Origin: Psychrobacter sp. JB385
Lineage (GTDB): Bacteria > Pseudomonadota > Gammaproteobacteria > Pseudomonadales > Moraxellaceae
DNA length: 64,000 bases
Direction of reading: 5' to 3'
Assembly (NCBI RefSeq): GCF_900163785.1
Contig: NZ_FUKN01000014.1
Location: forward strand, 496,001 to 560,000
Part shown: positions 19,204 to 28,539 of the stretch, piece by piece
How positions within the stretch are numbered: the first letter of the stretch is position 1
How the letters are laid out: each line of letters starts with the position of its first letter
The notes under the pieces: model-generated
The model's database searches: none
Seen by the model: only the letters and a program-made list of their open reading frames with translations
Told to the model about the DNA's origin: nothing
Translations under genes and position numbers: made by a program

Positions 19204-21423
19204 TTACAAAGAAGCCAAGGCCTCATTGAATAACTTGCTTGGACGCATGACTTGTTCAGCGATTTTTTCATCTGCCAAGTAATAGCCTTTGATATCCACT
19301 GATTTGTTTTGCGCATCATTTAGCTCTTTAACGATGGCCGCTTCGTTAGACTCAAGGTTTTTTGACAGCGAAGAGAACTTCTCTTTTAGCTCAGCGTCTT
19401 GATCTTGTGCTGCCAGCTCTTCTGCCCAGTACATTGCTAGATAGAAATGACTGCCGCGGTTGTCAAGCTCACCTGTTTTGCGTGATGGCGACTTGTCATT
19501 TAGCAACAGTTTTTCGGTTGCCTTATCAAGCGTGTCTGCCAAGATTTGCGCTTTTGCATTGTTGTCGTTTTTGGCCAAATGCTCCAAAGACACGTTCAAT
19601 GCTAAAAACTCACCAAGTGAATCCCAACGTAAGTGGTTTTCTTCGATAAGCTGCTGTACATGCTTCGGTGCAGAACCACCAGCGCCCGTCTCAAATAAAC
19701 CGCCGCCCTTCATTAATGGTACCACTGACAGCATTTTGGCACTGGTGCCTAGCTCTAAAATTGGGAACAAGTCAGTGAGGTAATCGCGTAAAATGTTACC
19801 GGTCGCAGAAATCGTATCAAGACCACGAGCAACACGCTCTAGGGTATAACGCATGGCACGAACCTGAGACATGATTTCGATGTGTAGACCTTCGGTGTCA
19901 TAGTCTTTTAGATACGTTTTCACCTTTTTGATGAGCTCGTTCTCGTGTGGACGGTATGGGTCTAACCAGAAAATGACTGGCGTATTAGATTCGCGCGCAC
20001 GGCTGACGGCAAGTTTTACCCAATCTTGGATAGGCTCGTCTTTGGTCTGACACATACGCCAGATATCGCCTTCTTCAACACGCTGCTCAAGCAAGACTTC
20101 TTCAGTCTCAACATCGACAATACGCGCGATGCCGTTGTCGCTTGACTCAAATGTTTTGTCATGTGAGCCGTACTCTTCTGCTTTTTGAGCCATCAAACCT
20201 ACGTTCGGTACAGTACCCATCGTGGTTGGATCAAAATTGCCATGCCATTTACAGAAATTGATCATTTCTTGATAAATACGGGCAAAGGTAGACTCTGGCA
20301 TGACCGCTTTACAATCATACATTTTGCCATCAGCGCCCCACATTTTACCGCCTGCGCGGATCATGGCTGGCATAGAGGCGTCAACAATGACGTCGCTTGG
20401 CGAATGGAAGTTGGTGATGCCTTTGGCTGAATCAACCATCGCAAGGCGTGGGCGATGCTCTTGGCAAGCATGCAAATCGTTTTCGATCTCTTCACGTTTG
20501 CTGGCTGGTAGCTCAGCGATTTTTTCGTACAAGCTGGCCATACCGTTGTTGACGTTGATACCCAACTCTTCAAACAGTGCCGCGTGCTTTTTAAAAGCGT
20601 CTTTATAATAAATGCGAACCGCATGACCAAATACGATAGGATGCGATACTTTCATCATGGTAGCTTTTACATGCAATGAAAACAAGATACCGGCTTCGCG
20701 GCAATCTTCCATTTCTTGCTCATAAAAATCAAGCAACGCTTTTTTGCTCATGAACATAAGATCGATAACTTCTTTGTCAAGCAAAGCGATTTTGGGCTTT
20801 AATACTTTGGTTTCGCCAGCATCAGTCAACAATTCCATACGTACAGTGCGTGCTTTGTCTAGAGTGATAGACTGCTCGCCATCATAAAAATCGCCACTGT
20901 GCATGTGTGATACGTGTGTGCTTGACCACTGTTTCCATTCACCCATAGAATGCGGATGTTTGCGAGCGTAGTTTTTTACCGCTTTTGGCGCACGGCGGTC
21001 TGAGTTACCTTCACGCAAAACAGGGTTTACAGAGCTGCCCAAGCTTTTGCCATAACGTTTACGAATTTCTTGTTCTTCTTCCGTTTTAGGATCATCTGGA
21101 AAATCAGGAATGGCGTAGCCTTTGCCTTGTAGTTCTTTGATAGCAGCGCGTAGCTGTTGTACAGAGGCACTGATATTAGGCAGTTTGATGATGTTGGTGT
21201 TTGGGTCTTGCGTCAGACGACCCAGCTCAGCCAAGTTGTCTGGAACACGTTGCTCTTCGGTTAAGTAATCAGGGAATTCGGCCAATATGCGCGCGGCAAC
21301 AGAAATATCACTGGTTTCGACAGAAACGCCTGCTGTCTGCGTGAAGGCTTTAACAATAGGTAAAAATGATAGGGTGGCAAGCGCTGGGGCTTCGTCAGTT
21401 TTTGTATAAATAATTTTTGACAT
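19204..21423 (-). CDS. idh: NADP-dependent isocitrate dehydrogenase, monomeric type
   Basis: Large single-chain isocitrate dehydrogenase (739 aa), unrelated at sequence level to the dimeric enzyme across the spacer. It catalyses the same oxidation of isocitrate to 2-oxoglutarate. Family segments include [15 protein letters not shown] at the start, [19 protein letters not shown] (about 125-145), [46 protein letters not shown] and [19 protein letters not shown] chose the ATG at 21423 because AGGAAG precedes it; an upstream in-frame ATG adds 15 residues and lacks support. In cold-adapted gammaproteobacteria such as Colwellia this isozyme is the thermolabile, cold-active form. Confidence 0.96.
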   Translation of the reverse strand: MSKIIYTKTDEAPALATLSFLPIVKAFTQTAGVSVETSDISVAARILAEFPDYLTEEQRVPDNLAELGRLTQDPNTNIIKLPNISASVQQLRAAIKELQGKGYAIPDFPDDPKTEEEQEIRKRYGKSLGSSVNPVLREGNSDRRAPKAVKNYARKHPHSMGEWKQWSSTHVSHMHSGDFYDGEQSITLDKARTVRMELLTDAGETKVLKPKIALLDKEVIDLMFMSKKALLDFYEQEMEDCREAGILFSLHVKATMMKVSHPIVFGHAVRIYYKDAFKKHAALFEELGINVNNGMASLYEKIAELPASKREEIENDLHACQEHRPRLAMVDSAKGITNFHSPSDVIVDASMPAMIRAGGKMWGADGKMYDCKAVMPESTFARIYQEMINFCKWHGNFDPTTMGTVPNVGLMAQKAEEYGSHDKTFESSDNGIARIVDVETEEVLLEQRVEEGDIWRMCQTKDEPIQDWVKLAVSRARESNTPVIFWLDPYRPHENELIKKVKTYLKDYDTEGLHIEIMSQVRAMRYTLERVARGLDTISATGNILRDYLTDLFPILELGTSAKMLSVVPLMKGGGLFETGAGGSAPKHVQQLIEENHLRWDSLGEFLALNVSLEHLAKNDNNAKAQILADTLDKATEKLLLNDKSPSRKTGELDNRGSHFYLAMYWAEELAAQDQDAELKEKFSSLSKNLESNEAAIVKELNDAQNKSVDIKGYYLADEKIAEQVMRPSKLFNEALASL

Positions 21424-22177
21424 TTTAGTAGTGTCTTCCTTTAGGCTAGAGTTAAAAATAAAGCACAAATATGATGTTGGATATGTTTAACGACAGCTAT
21501 GTTTTAGCAAAGTTTTACAATCTACTCTACATTTACAACCTACTATACAGTGGTGAACGGCGCGATTGAGCTCATCGTATTTGGCTCTCAATTTTCTTGA
21601 AACGGCTGAACATGTCTCTTTTTAATTTTCACTAAACGTGTGCTTCGAGACGGCATACTACTGCCAGGCTGCTCATCCACTATAAATAATCTTTGCTGTC
21701 AATCTTATATAGTGAACTAAGTATACTGTTTTCGCTCATATCCTATGTATTTGAATTATATTAAGCTAACAACAGCCTTATTCTACCAGCCATCGGCTTC
21801 AATATCATCTTTTCCATACAACTACTGACAGTTGGCTTGACGAAAAAGGCGGTATGACTAAAAAGGGTTTTTGAAGATTTTAAGTAATAATCCTTATAAA
21901 ATTTCAGTGCAACTAGCCCAGCACGACGTGGTTTCAATGGCGTTGCTTCTATTTTAGAGCGACCAAATGGTCTTTTTATTGAGCGTTAAACAAAGCTTTA
22001 TAAAGCCGCCACATCAATATAATAAATAATCACAATAAAAAACCACCTATATAGCTGTAGGTGGTTTTTTGTTGATGCGGCTATCAATTTTGCAAATTGT
22101 GACAGCAAATGGGTAAAAATTTGCTAGGCTAGATGACTGATCGATAGAATATCGGCAAACATAGAGTAAGCAAAAGT
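21424..22177. other. 754-base gene-free region, possible small RNA
   Basis: No credible open frame on either strand. The idh promoter must lie at the left side. At the right, a well-formed terminator (22037-22073) has no upstream gene on the plus strand. This suggests a noncoding transcript of about 200 bases in 21865-22073. A weak promoter candidate is TTGACG (21837-21842) followed 16 bases later by TAAAAA. The alternative is that the terminator acts on an RNA from further away or is a stray element. Confidence 0.35.
22037..22073 (+). terminator. Orphan terminator upstream of the DUF482 gene
   Basis: A perfect 13-bp stem (AAAAAACCACCTA, 22037-22049, against 22058-22070) with an 8-base loop. 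It has A and T runs on both sides, so it could work in either direction. No gene lies directly upstream in either direction. Confidence 0.8.
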
Positions 22178-23536
22178 ATGAATTTAAAATACGCATTGAT
22201 GAACGATACCAGTTGGCAAGACCAAGCAGATTGGCAGACACCAGACACGCCTTTTATGTCATTTGCTTTTTGGCAAGCGCTCAGCGATACAGGAGCGATA
22301 GGTGAACAGGCTGGCTGGTTGCCCATATTCATTTTGGTCTATCGTGATACAGACAGCTCAGTAGATGCTGCACTAAATGAGTCTGTAGAGAGTGACAGTC
22401 AGGATATTGCCGACATTCCTATCACACCAATTGCAGTGTTGCCCGTATTTATAAAAGGTCATCATCGCGGCGAGTTTGTGTTTGATCATTCATGGGCAGA
22501 AGCCTATGCGCGTTACGGGGTGGATTACTATCCTCGACTGGTAACCAGTGTGCCTTATACGCCGATTACAGGTCAGCGGCTTTGGTTGGCAAAAGGGGAG
22601 ACCTTAGATAATGATATTCTAAAGACTGCCATGGCAGGCGTTGATGACATTGCGCAGCAAGTCGGCGCATCAAGCTGGCATGGACTATTTGTCACATCAG
22701 AGATGGCTGATGTTGCAACCGATTCAATGCCGACAGGTCTGGATGTAGAACTTGCTATTGCAGCACAAGATAAGGGCATAGAACCTGTGCCTATTGAGAT
22801 GCCGATACTGGAGCGACAAGGATGTCAGTTTTTGTGGCAAAATAAAGACTTACTCAAAGACAGTCAGCCTTTTGCAGATTTTGATGCGTTTTTGATGACC
22901 CTAAAAGCCAAAAAGCGCAAGACCATCCGCGCTGAGCGCCGTAAAGTATTTGAGCAAGGTATTACTTGTCAACGCAAACGCGGCGATGCGATCACTGATG
23001 AGGATTGGAAAGCTTTTTATCATTGTTATGTCATGACATATGCTGTGCGCGGTCAGCAGCCTTATTTGACGATAGATTTTTTTATGGCATTGGCGCAAAA
23101 TATGTCTGAGCACTTGATGCTCGCGCAAGCGTTAGACGCACGCGGTGAGATTATTGCCAGCAGTTTGTTCTTATATGATGATCCTAACAGTGACAGTACT
23201 GATCGACCTACATTATATGGCCGTTATTGGGGCGCGCTTGGTGAGTACGACAGCTTGCACTTTGAGTTGTGTTACTATCAAGGTATTGAGTTTGCTATCG
23301 AACAAAACCTGACGTATTTTGATCCCGGTACGCAAGGCGAGCATAAGCTGATTCGAGGTTTTATTCCAACAATGACGCACTCCCTGCATCGCATTTATGA
23401 TGCGCGATTTGTACCAGCGATTAGTAATTTTTGTACGCAAGATCGACAGCATATGGCACAGTACCGTCAGCAAGCGTTTGAAGCCTTGCCATTTAACGCC
23501 GATAATATGCCTGACTTTGATACCGATCGTTTTTGA
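22178..23536 (+). CDS. DUF482/COG3146-type GNAT-superfamily N-acyltransferase
   Basis: 452 aa cytoplasmic protein of the family once labelled 'peptidogalycan biosynthesis/recognition', which has tandem GNAT/Fem-like acyltransferase folds. Supporting segments are LPVFIKGHHRGEFVFDHSWA (about 90-109), YYPRLVTSVPYTPITGQR, TLKAKKRKTIRAERRKVFEQ (a basic helix), and the C-terminal GTQGEHKLIRGF. The acceptor substrate is unknown. The start is taken at ATG 22178; ATG 22199 is also possible. It is followed after 53 bases by ubiC on the same strand, so the two may be co-transcribed. Confidence 0.8.
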   Translation: MNLKYALMNDTSWQDQADWQTPDTPFMSFAFWQALSDTGAIGEQAGWLPIFILVYRDTDSSVDAALNESVESDSQDIADIPITPIAVLPVFIKGHHRGEFVFDHSWAEAYARYGVDYYPRLVTSVPYTPITGQRLWLAKGETLDNDILKTAMAGVDDIAQQVGASSWHGLFVTSEMADVATDSMPTGLDVELAIAAQDKGIEPVPIEMPILERQGCQFLWQNKDLLKDSQPFADFDAFLMTLKAKKRKTIRAERRKVFEQGITCQRKRGDAITDEDWKAFYHCYVMTYAVRGQQPYLTIDFFMALAQNMSEHLMLAQALDARGEIIASSLFLYDDPNSDSTDRPTLYGRYWGALGEYDSLHFELCYYQGIEFAIEQNLTYFDPGTQGEHKLIRGFIPTMTHSLHRIYDARFVPAISNFCTQDRQHMAQYRQQAFEALPFNADNMPDFDTDRF

Positions 23537-23589
23537 TGCTCAGAACTGTATTTACCTTTATTCTACTACTTCTTAACTAGCTAACGCCT

Positions 23590-24093
23590 ATGCCCAGTAA
23601 GCCTCTTTCTTGTTGTAATCATCTCTCTGCTCCCACCGAGCTGTTGCCATGGTTAACTGTCGATGGCTCGTTGACTGCTGTGCTAGAAATCAAAGCAGGG
23701 CAGCCGCTGCGCGTAGAGCGCACCTTTGAAGGGTATCGGTCGATGTCGTTGACCCAAAAAAAACAGTTAGGGGTACAAGGTGCGATGCTGGCTCGCCCTA
23801 TGCTGGCTTGGGTGCGTGAAGTCGAGTTGTATGGCAATGATGAGCAGCCATGGGTAAAAGCGCAAAGTATTTTTCCCATTCCCAGTCTGACAGGTCGGGC
23901 ACGCCGTCTGCAACAACTCAAAGGTACGCCGATCGGCTACGTATTATTTAAGCGCAGTCGCACCTTGCCACATCAACGCTTTATCCAACAGACAAGTGAG
24001 GGCTGGCAACGCCAGACGCGATACGATTGGTATGGTCGAAAATTAATGATTAGCGAAATATTTTTGCCTGCCTTTTCGCCTAGTGAGACGTAA
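23590..24093 (+). CDS. ubiC: Chorismate pyruvate-lyase (UbiC)
   Basis: Removes pyruvate from chorismate to give 4-hydroxybenzoate, the first committed step of ubiquinone synthesis. 167 aa. The catalytic arginine is in AWVREVELYG (R76) and the conserved glutamate in ISEIFLPAF (E156), matching R76 and E155 of the E. coli enzyme. PWVKAQSIFPI and the C-terminal RQTRYDWYGRKLMISE also fit. ubiA, often the next gene elsewhere, is absent here. A terminator follows about 110 bases downstream. Confidence 0.92.
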   Translation: MPSKPLSCCNHLSAPTELLPWLTVDGSLTAVLEIKAGQPLRVERTFEGYRSMSLTQKKQLGVQGAMLARPMLAWVREVELYGNDEQPWVKAQSIFPIPSLTGRARRLQQLKGTPIGYVLFKRSRTLPHQRFIQQTSEGWQRQTRYDWYGRKLMISEIFLPAFSPSET

Positions 24094-24539
24094 AAGTCTT
24101 TTATGACTATATAAATATAAAAAACCGTAGAATAGGAGATGTATAGTGAGTAAATCCTTTATTCTATTGGCTATTTATCTGTATGATATCGCCATTTAAT
24201 TCGCTCATCTTAAGGTGAGCTTTTTTGCGCTCGTCACACAAATTTTCATGTTACACTTACGCTTTCGCGATGATGTCGATGCCAATGTATATCGATTTTA
24301 TTGACGGATCGGTCAAGTTAATGGCAGGTCAATTGCCTGCGTTTATTCTTATTTTAATCTTTGCTAATAGACTCATTCACAATGATGGTCATACCAGAAA
24401 CAGCATGCAAAAACAGAGTGTGCAGAAGTATCAAACATACTTCGGGCGACGTTGACGCAGTAGTTGTCTTATTGTGAGCAGGCTATCAGCTTTTTTTTCA
24501 ATGATACATCCAACGACAGTCACTACTTAGGACATTACT
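24094..24539. other. Spacer between ubiC and glyA
   Basis: 446 bases containing the ubiC terminator and the glyA promoter region. A 76-codon open frame at 24225-24455 begins inside the terminator's T run, has no ribosome-binding site and no recognisable domain; I do not call it. No glycine riboswitch or SAM-type fold was recognised upstream of glyA. Confidence 0.45.
24203..24226 (+). terminator. Terminator downstream of ubiC
   Basis: A 7-bp stem with one G-U pair (GCTCATC against GGTGAGC), loop TTAA, followed by six T. Confidence 0.8.
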
Positions 24540-25796
24540 ATGTTTAAAGATATTTCTATCAAATCGTTTGATCCCGTACTTGCTGAAGCGATGGCCGCAG
24601 AAAGCGTGCGTCAAGAAAATCATATCGAATTGATTGCCTCTGAAAACTACTGCTCACAAGCAGTGATGGAAGCGCAAGGCACTGATCTAACCAACAAATA
24701 CGCTGAAGGCTATCCTGGTAAGCGTTACTATGGTGGTTGTGAGCATGTCGACGTGATTGAGCAATTGGCCATTGATCGTGCAAAAGAGTTGTTCGGTGCT
24801 GAGTACGTCAACGTCCAGCCGCATTCAGGTAGTCAAGCAAACTCTGCGGTATTTTTAGCATTGCTAGAAGCCAATGATACGGTACTTGGTATGAGCCTAG
24901 ACGCTGGCGGTCACTTGACGCATGGCGCGCACATCAACTTCTCAGGTCTGAACTACAATGCCGTACAGTACGGATTGGTAGATGGCACAGGTCTTATCGA
25001 CTATGATCAAGTAGAGAGCTTGGCGCGTGAGCATAAGCCAAAAATGATCATCGCGGGTTTCTCAGCGTACTCACAAGTGGTTGATTGGCAGCGTTTCCGT
25101 GACATCGCTGACGAAGTCGGCGCGTATCTACTAGTAGACATGGCGCACGTTGCTGGTCTGGTTGCTGGCGGCGTATACCCAAGCCCAGTACCTTTCGCTG
25201 ATGTCGTGACTACTACAACGCATAAAACCCTACGTGGCCCGCGTTCAGGTCTGATCTTGTCTCGTGATGAAGTGCTGGCTAAAAAACTAAACTCAGCGGT
25301 ATTCCCAGGCAACCAAGGTGGCCCTTTGATGCATGTTATCGCGGCAAAAGCGGTTTGCTTCAAAGAAGCGCTAGAAGATAACTTCAAAACCTATCAGCAG
25401 CAAGTGGTCAAAAACGCGCAAGCTATGGCAAAAGTTATCCAAGATCGTGGCTACGAAATCATCTCTGGTGGCACTGAAAACCATCTGATGCTGATCAGCC
25501 TAGTGAAGCAAGAAATGACGGGCAAAGAAGCAGACAAATGGCTTGGTGATGCACATATCACTGTCAATAAAAACGCCGTACCAAACGATCCAAAATCACC
25601 ATTTGTCACCTCTGGTATCCGTATCGGTACGCCAGCGATTACCACTCGCGGCTTCAATGAAGCGCAAGCGGGCGACTTGGCAGGTTGGATCTGTGACGTG
25701 CTAGACAGTCGTGGTGATGAAGCGGTTGCAGCTGAAGTACGCGGTAAAGTAGAAGCAATCTGCAAAGAGCTTCCTGTTTATGAGAAAAACCAGTAA
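24540..25796 (+). CDS. glyA: Serine hydroxymethyltransferase (GlyA)
   Basis: PLP enzyme that interconverts serine and glycine with tetrahydrofolate, the main source of one-carbon units. 418 aa. Key motifs are LIASENYCS (31-39), [13 protein letters not shown] (54-66), [11 protein letters not shown] (91-101) and the PLP-binding lysine K229 in [14 protein letters not shown]. Codon use is noticeably more GC-rich at third positions than in some neighbours, as expected for a highly expressed gene. It is a single gene followed by a strong terminator. Confidence 0.97.
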   Translation: MFKDISIKSFDPVLAEAMAAESVRQENHIELIASENYCSQAVMEAQGTDLTNKYAEGYPGKRYYGGCEHVDVIEQLAIDRAKELFGAEYVNVQPHSGSQANSAVFLALLEANDTVLGMSLDAGGHLTHGAHINFSGLNYNAVQYGLVDGTGLIDYDQVESLAREHKPKMIIAGFSAYSQVVDWQRFRDIADEVGAYLLVDMAHVAGLVAGGVYPSPVPFADVVTTTTHKTLRGPRSGLILSRDEVLAKKLNSAVFPGNQGGPLMHVIAAKAVCFKEALEDNFKTYQQQVVKNAQAMAKVIQDRGYEIISGGTENHLMLISLVKQEMTGKEADKWLGDAHITVNKNAVPNDPKSPFVTSGIRIGTPAITTRGFNEAQAGDLAGWICDVLDSRGDEAVAAEVRGKVEAICKELPVYEKNQ

Positions 25797-25831
25797 GCGT
25801 TAATTGGCTTTAACTTGTGCTGTATTCAATA

Positions 25832-25869
25832 AAAAACCGCTTAGCGTTTGCTAGGCGGTTTTTATTTTT
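25832..25869 (+). terminator. glyA terminator (first of a duplicated pair)
   Basis: The stem pairs CCGCTTAGC with GCTAGGCGG around loop GTTT, with flanking A and T runs. A 32-base core (25832-25863) recurs exactly at 26708-26739, on the other side of the next gene. Confidence 0.92.
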
Positions 25870-25887
25870 TAATAAAAGGAGCATTTG

Positions 25888-26628
25888 ATGACGCTACGAA
25901 TCCATGCGCTCTACCATGTTGATTTTGAAGAGCTTAGTTTTATTAAGCAATGGGCAGATAATAAAGGTCATCGTATTACGGTGACGCGCTTTTATGAAAA
26001 TGATCCGCTGCCCGCGCAAGACAGTTTTGATTGGCTAATCATTATGGGTGGGCCAATGAGTATTCATGATGAAAATGACTTTGAGTGGCTAGCCGATGAG
26101 AAAGCCTTTATTCAGCAAAGTATTAATGATGGAAAAACCGTGATTGGTGTTTGCTTGGGTGCACAACTAATTGCAGATAGTTTGGGGGCAAAAGTTGCGC
26201 CATCGGGCATCAAAGAGGTTGGCTGGCTGCCTATTCAATTGACAGAACAAGGGCTTGCGCATCCGCTGTTAGCAGGGTTACCAAAGAATGAATTCACTGT
26301 ATTTCATTGGCATGGTGATGGTTTTGAATGTCCCAAAGGCGCGACGCCAATTGCCACGTCACATACTTGGGCCAATCAAGGGTTTATTTATCAAACACCA
26401 AAACACAAAGAATTAGATACGTGGGTGCTCGGCTGGCAATGTCATTTTGAAGTGACTAACCAGAGTATGGTAGATATGGTGTCGCATGGACAGACGTATA
26501 TACAAGAAGCGATGAGTGATCATCCTGACTCTGTGCAAGCGGCTGATGAGATCTTGGCGCTAGGAGAGACGTATATTGCCGATAACAATGCATGGCTCTC
26601 TACAATGCTAGATAACTTGGCAAAATGA
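25888..26628 (+). CDS. Class I glutamine amidotransferase (stand-alone GuaA-like domain)
   Basis: 246 aa stand-alone GATase1. The triad is visible: C89 in IGVCLGAQLIADSLGA, H186 and E188 in GWQCHFEVT. FHWHGDGFECPKGA is a further family motif, and the oxyanion segment MGGPMSIHDE lies at 53-62. It resembles uncharacterised 'GMP synthase-like' proteins such as YfeJ. No ATP-pyrophosphatase domain or partner synthetase is adjacent, so the acceptor is unknown. I use ATG 25888, with AGGAG at 25877-25881; TTG 25885 is three bases earlier. It is flanked on both sides by copies of the same terminator. Confidence 0.85.
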   Translation: MTLRIHALYHVDFEELSFIKQWADNKGHRITVTRFYENDPLPAQDSFDWLIIMGGPMSIHDENDFEWLADEKAFIQQSINDGKTVIGVCLGAQLIADSLGAKVAPSGIKEVGWLPIQLTEQGLAHPLLAGLPKNEFTVFHWHGDGFECPKGATPIATSHTWANQGFIYQTPKHKELDTWVLGWQCHFEVTNQSMVDMVSHGQTYIQEAMSDHPDSVQAADEILALGETYIADNNAWLSTMLDNLAK

Positions 26629-26707
26629 TATTAATGAGTTATGAATAAAGTATTTTCAATGTCAAAGCATGGGAAGAATGACAGAAAAGTAAGTGACTTA
26701 AGATTTA

Positions 26708-26745
26708 AAAAAACCGCTTAGCGTTTGCTAGGCGGTTTTTATTTT
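26708..26745 (+). terminator. Second copy of the glyA-type terminator
   Basis: Repeats 32 bases of the glyA terminator exactly (26708-26739), then diverges by one extra T in the T run. It lies 80 bases after the amidotransferase stop and could also end gltS transcription from the other strand. Confidence 0.9.
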
Positions 26746-26780
26746 GTTTATTTAACTTTTGAGTTTATCGCGATAGCTAG

Positions 26781-28055
26781 TTACATAAACGGCAGTTTAG
26801 TAAATATCTGCAATACCGTAGCGTTGACAATATCGACAAAGAAAGCACCAACCATCGGCACAATCAAAAATGCTTTAGGTGAAGGCAAATAACGGTCAGT
26901 CACCGCCTGCATATTGGCAATCGCCGTTGGAGTTGCACCCATACCGAACCCACAATGTCCTGCTGATAGGACAGCCGCATCATAATCTTTGCCCATGACT
27001 TTGAACGTAATAAAGTAAACATAAACAATCATAATGACCGTTTGTACAAGCAAGATCACCAAGACAGGACCTGCCAAGTCAGTCAGCTGCCAAAGTTTTA
27101 GAGACAACAGCGCCATGGCCAAAAATAGACTCAAAGAAGCATTACCGAATACATCGATAGAGCGATCAAACATATCAAAATTGAATACCGTGGTTAAGAC
27201 ATTACGAATGATAACCCCGCCCGCTAGTGCCCAAACGAAGGTAGGCAGCTCAAACCATGTGCCCTCAGCGACAAGTGTCATTACCTCAGCGAAAGCCAAC
27301 GCCCCTGCAAACAACGCAAGTGTCTCAATCGTAGAGGAGGCCGTAATAAAGCGCATGCTATCAGGTCTCTCAAAGATCTCTTTATTACTGTGTGCCGAGT
27401 CTTCGTCGTGCTTGGTACTATAAAGTGATTGCGCGTTTGCAACCTTCTCGATGTCACTAGGGTTTTGATTGGCAGGGGTCGGTTTTAGACCAAGGTTTTG
27501 AATCAAACGCTTTGCCACTGGTCCACCGATAATACCACCAGCGACCAGACCATAAGTGGCCACTGCGATACCAAGCGTCGTTGCGCCAACCACGCCATAT
27601 TCTTGTTCTAGGGTAATGCCCCATGCACCAGCCGTACCATGACCACCCGTCAGAGCGATAGAACCTGTTACCAATCCAAGTAACGGATCAAGACCCAGTA
27701 CGCTTGCCATAGCGACACCAACGATGTCTTGCAATACAATGAAGACCGACACCACAATCGTAAAGATTAATAACGGTGTCCCACCTGCTTTTAATCGACT
27801 GAAATCAGCACTCAAACCGATAGACGCAAAGAACATCAGCATCGTCGCTGTCTGCAACCCTTGATGAAAGTTAAAACTGTATCCCCAAACGATATTGAGA
27901 ACATAAACCACAATGGCTGCAACCAAACCACCAGCGACCGGCTCTGGAATGTTGAAGTCCTCTAGGAACTTAATTCTTCTTACTAAAACGCGCCCAAGTA
28001 GTAGCACTAAGGTGGCCAATATCAGCGTGTAATAGCCGTTTAAGGTAATTTCCAT
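26781..28055 (-). CDS. gltS: Sodium/glutamate symporter (GltS)
   Basis: Inner-membrane Na+-coupled glutamate importer of the ESS family, 424 aa, with about ten hydrophobic segments. Family signatures are FNIPEPVAGGLVAA (residues 34-47), ASIGLSADF, and the two re-entrant-loop glycine motifs TGGHGTAGAWG (about 136-146) and SAGHCGFGMGATPTAIAN near the C-terminus. A hydrophilic loop at about 195-230 separates the two halves. Downstream of the RNase/barstar pair on the same strand, 108 bases away. Together with the two ABC systems in the window, it points to strong capacity for acidic amino-acid uptake. Confidence 0.94.
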   Translation of the reverse strand: MEITLNGYYTLILATLVLLLGRVLVRRIKFLEDFNIPEPVAGGLVAAIVVYVLNIVWGYSFNFHQGLQTATMLMFFASIGLSADFSRLKAGGTPLLIFTIVVSVFIVLQDIVGVAMASVLGLDPLLGLVTGSIALTGGHGTAGAWGITLEQEYGVVGATTLGIAVATYGLVAGGIIGGPVAKRLIQNLGLKPTPANQNPSDIEKVANAQSLYSTKHDEDSAHSNKEIFERPDSMRFITASSTIETLALFAGALAFAEVMTLVAEGTWFELPTFVWALAGGVIIRNVLTTVFNFDMFDRSIDVFGNASLSLFLAMALLSLKLWQLTDLAGPVLVILLVQTVIMIVYVYFITFKVMGKDYDAAVLSAGHCGFGMGATPTAIANMQAVTDRYLPSPKAFLIVPMVGAFFVDIVNATVLQIFTKLPFM

Positions 28056-28163
28056 ATGTTAATCCTTTCTATACAAATGAATTAACCCGCATTCGGGATA
28101 AATATGGCTTTATCTCGAATTCAGGTTGATATGATGATTCGCAGTTAAGCCGTTTTTGTCAGA

Positions 28164-28538
28164 TTAAACGCTGTCCGCGGGCGGCATAATAACCCACAAT
28201 TGCGGCTTACCAAAATCTCTGTAAGCATCTTCAATGATGCGCTTAAAAGTATTGAAATCTTCAGTATTGATCGTGTCTACTGTTGCTAGGTTCAGCGTCA
28301 AATAGGACACTGAGCTGTCTGTAAGACAATCCCATGCGCTATCCCAGTTAAGTGAGAAGTAGCTGGGAAAATCACAAGCATGTGCCAAATTCGTTAATAA
28401 GGTGGTTTTATTTAATACCTTGTTTACAGGTATGTTAACAGCCTGTGCCAAGATGCTAGCACTTAGTGCTGTACCTTTTTGGTTAATGCAGTTTTGATCA
28501 AGACAGCTTTGACTGACATAGTAAATGGCTTGGCTCAT
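28164..28538 (-). CDS. Barstar-family RNase inhibitor (immunity partner)
   Basis: 124 aa. The central segment DFPSYFSLNWDSAWDCL (56-72) matches the barnase-binding helix and loop of barstar. Y60, D66, W69, D70 and C71 correspond to barstar Y29, D35, W38, D39 and C40. LWVIMPP near the C-terminus fits the last strand. I chose ATG 28538, which lies one base after the RNase stop (TAA-A-ATG), with AGG just upstream; an earlier ATG at 28571 would overlap the RNase gene by 32 bases. The tight coupling and partner identity indicate that it neutralises the upstream RNase in the cytoplasm. Confidence 0.88.
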   Translation of the reverse strand: MSQAIYYVSQSCLDQNCINQKGTALSASILAQAVNIPVNKVLNKTTLLTNLAHACDFPSYFSLNWDSAWDCLTDSSVSYLTLNLATVDTINTEDFNTFKRIIEDAYRDFGKPQLWVIMPPADSV

Positions 28539-28539
28539 T

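Noticed and set aside
21961-21977. GACC/GGTC mini-hairpin followed by T5
   Set aside because: A four-base-pair stem is too short to call a terminator.
24225-24455. 76-codon open frame between ubiC and glyA
   Set aside because: It begins inside the ubiC terminator's T run, lacks a ribosome-binding site and resembles no family.
24094-24539. Glycine riboswitch upstream of glyA
   Set aside because: No tandem aptamer-like conserved core could be recognised in the leader.
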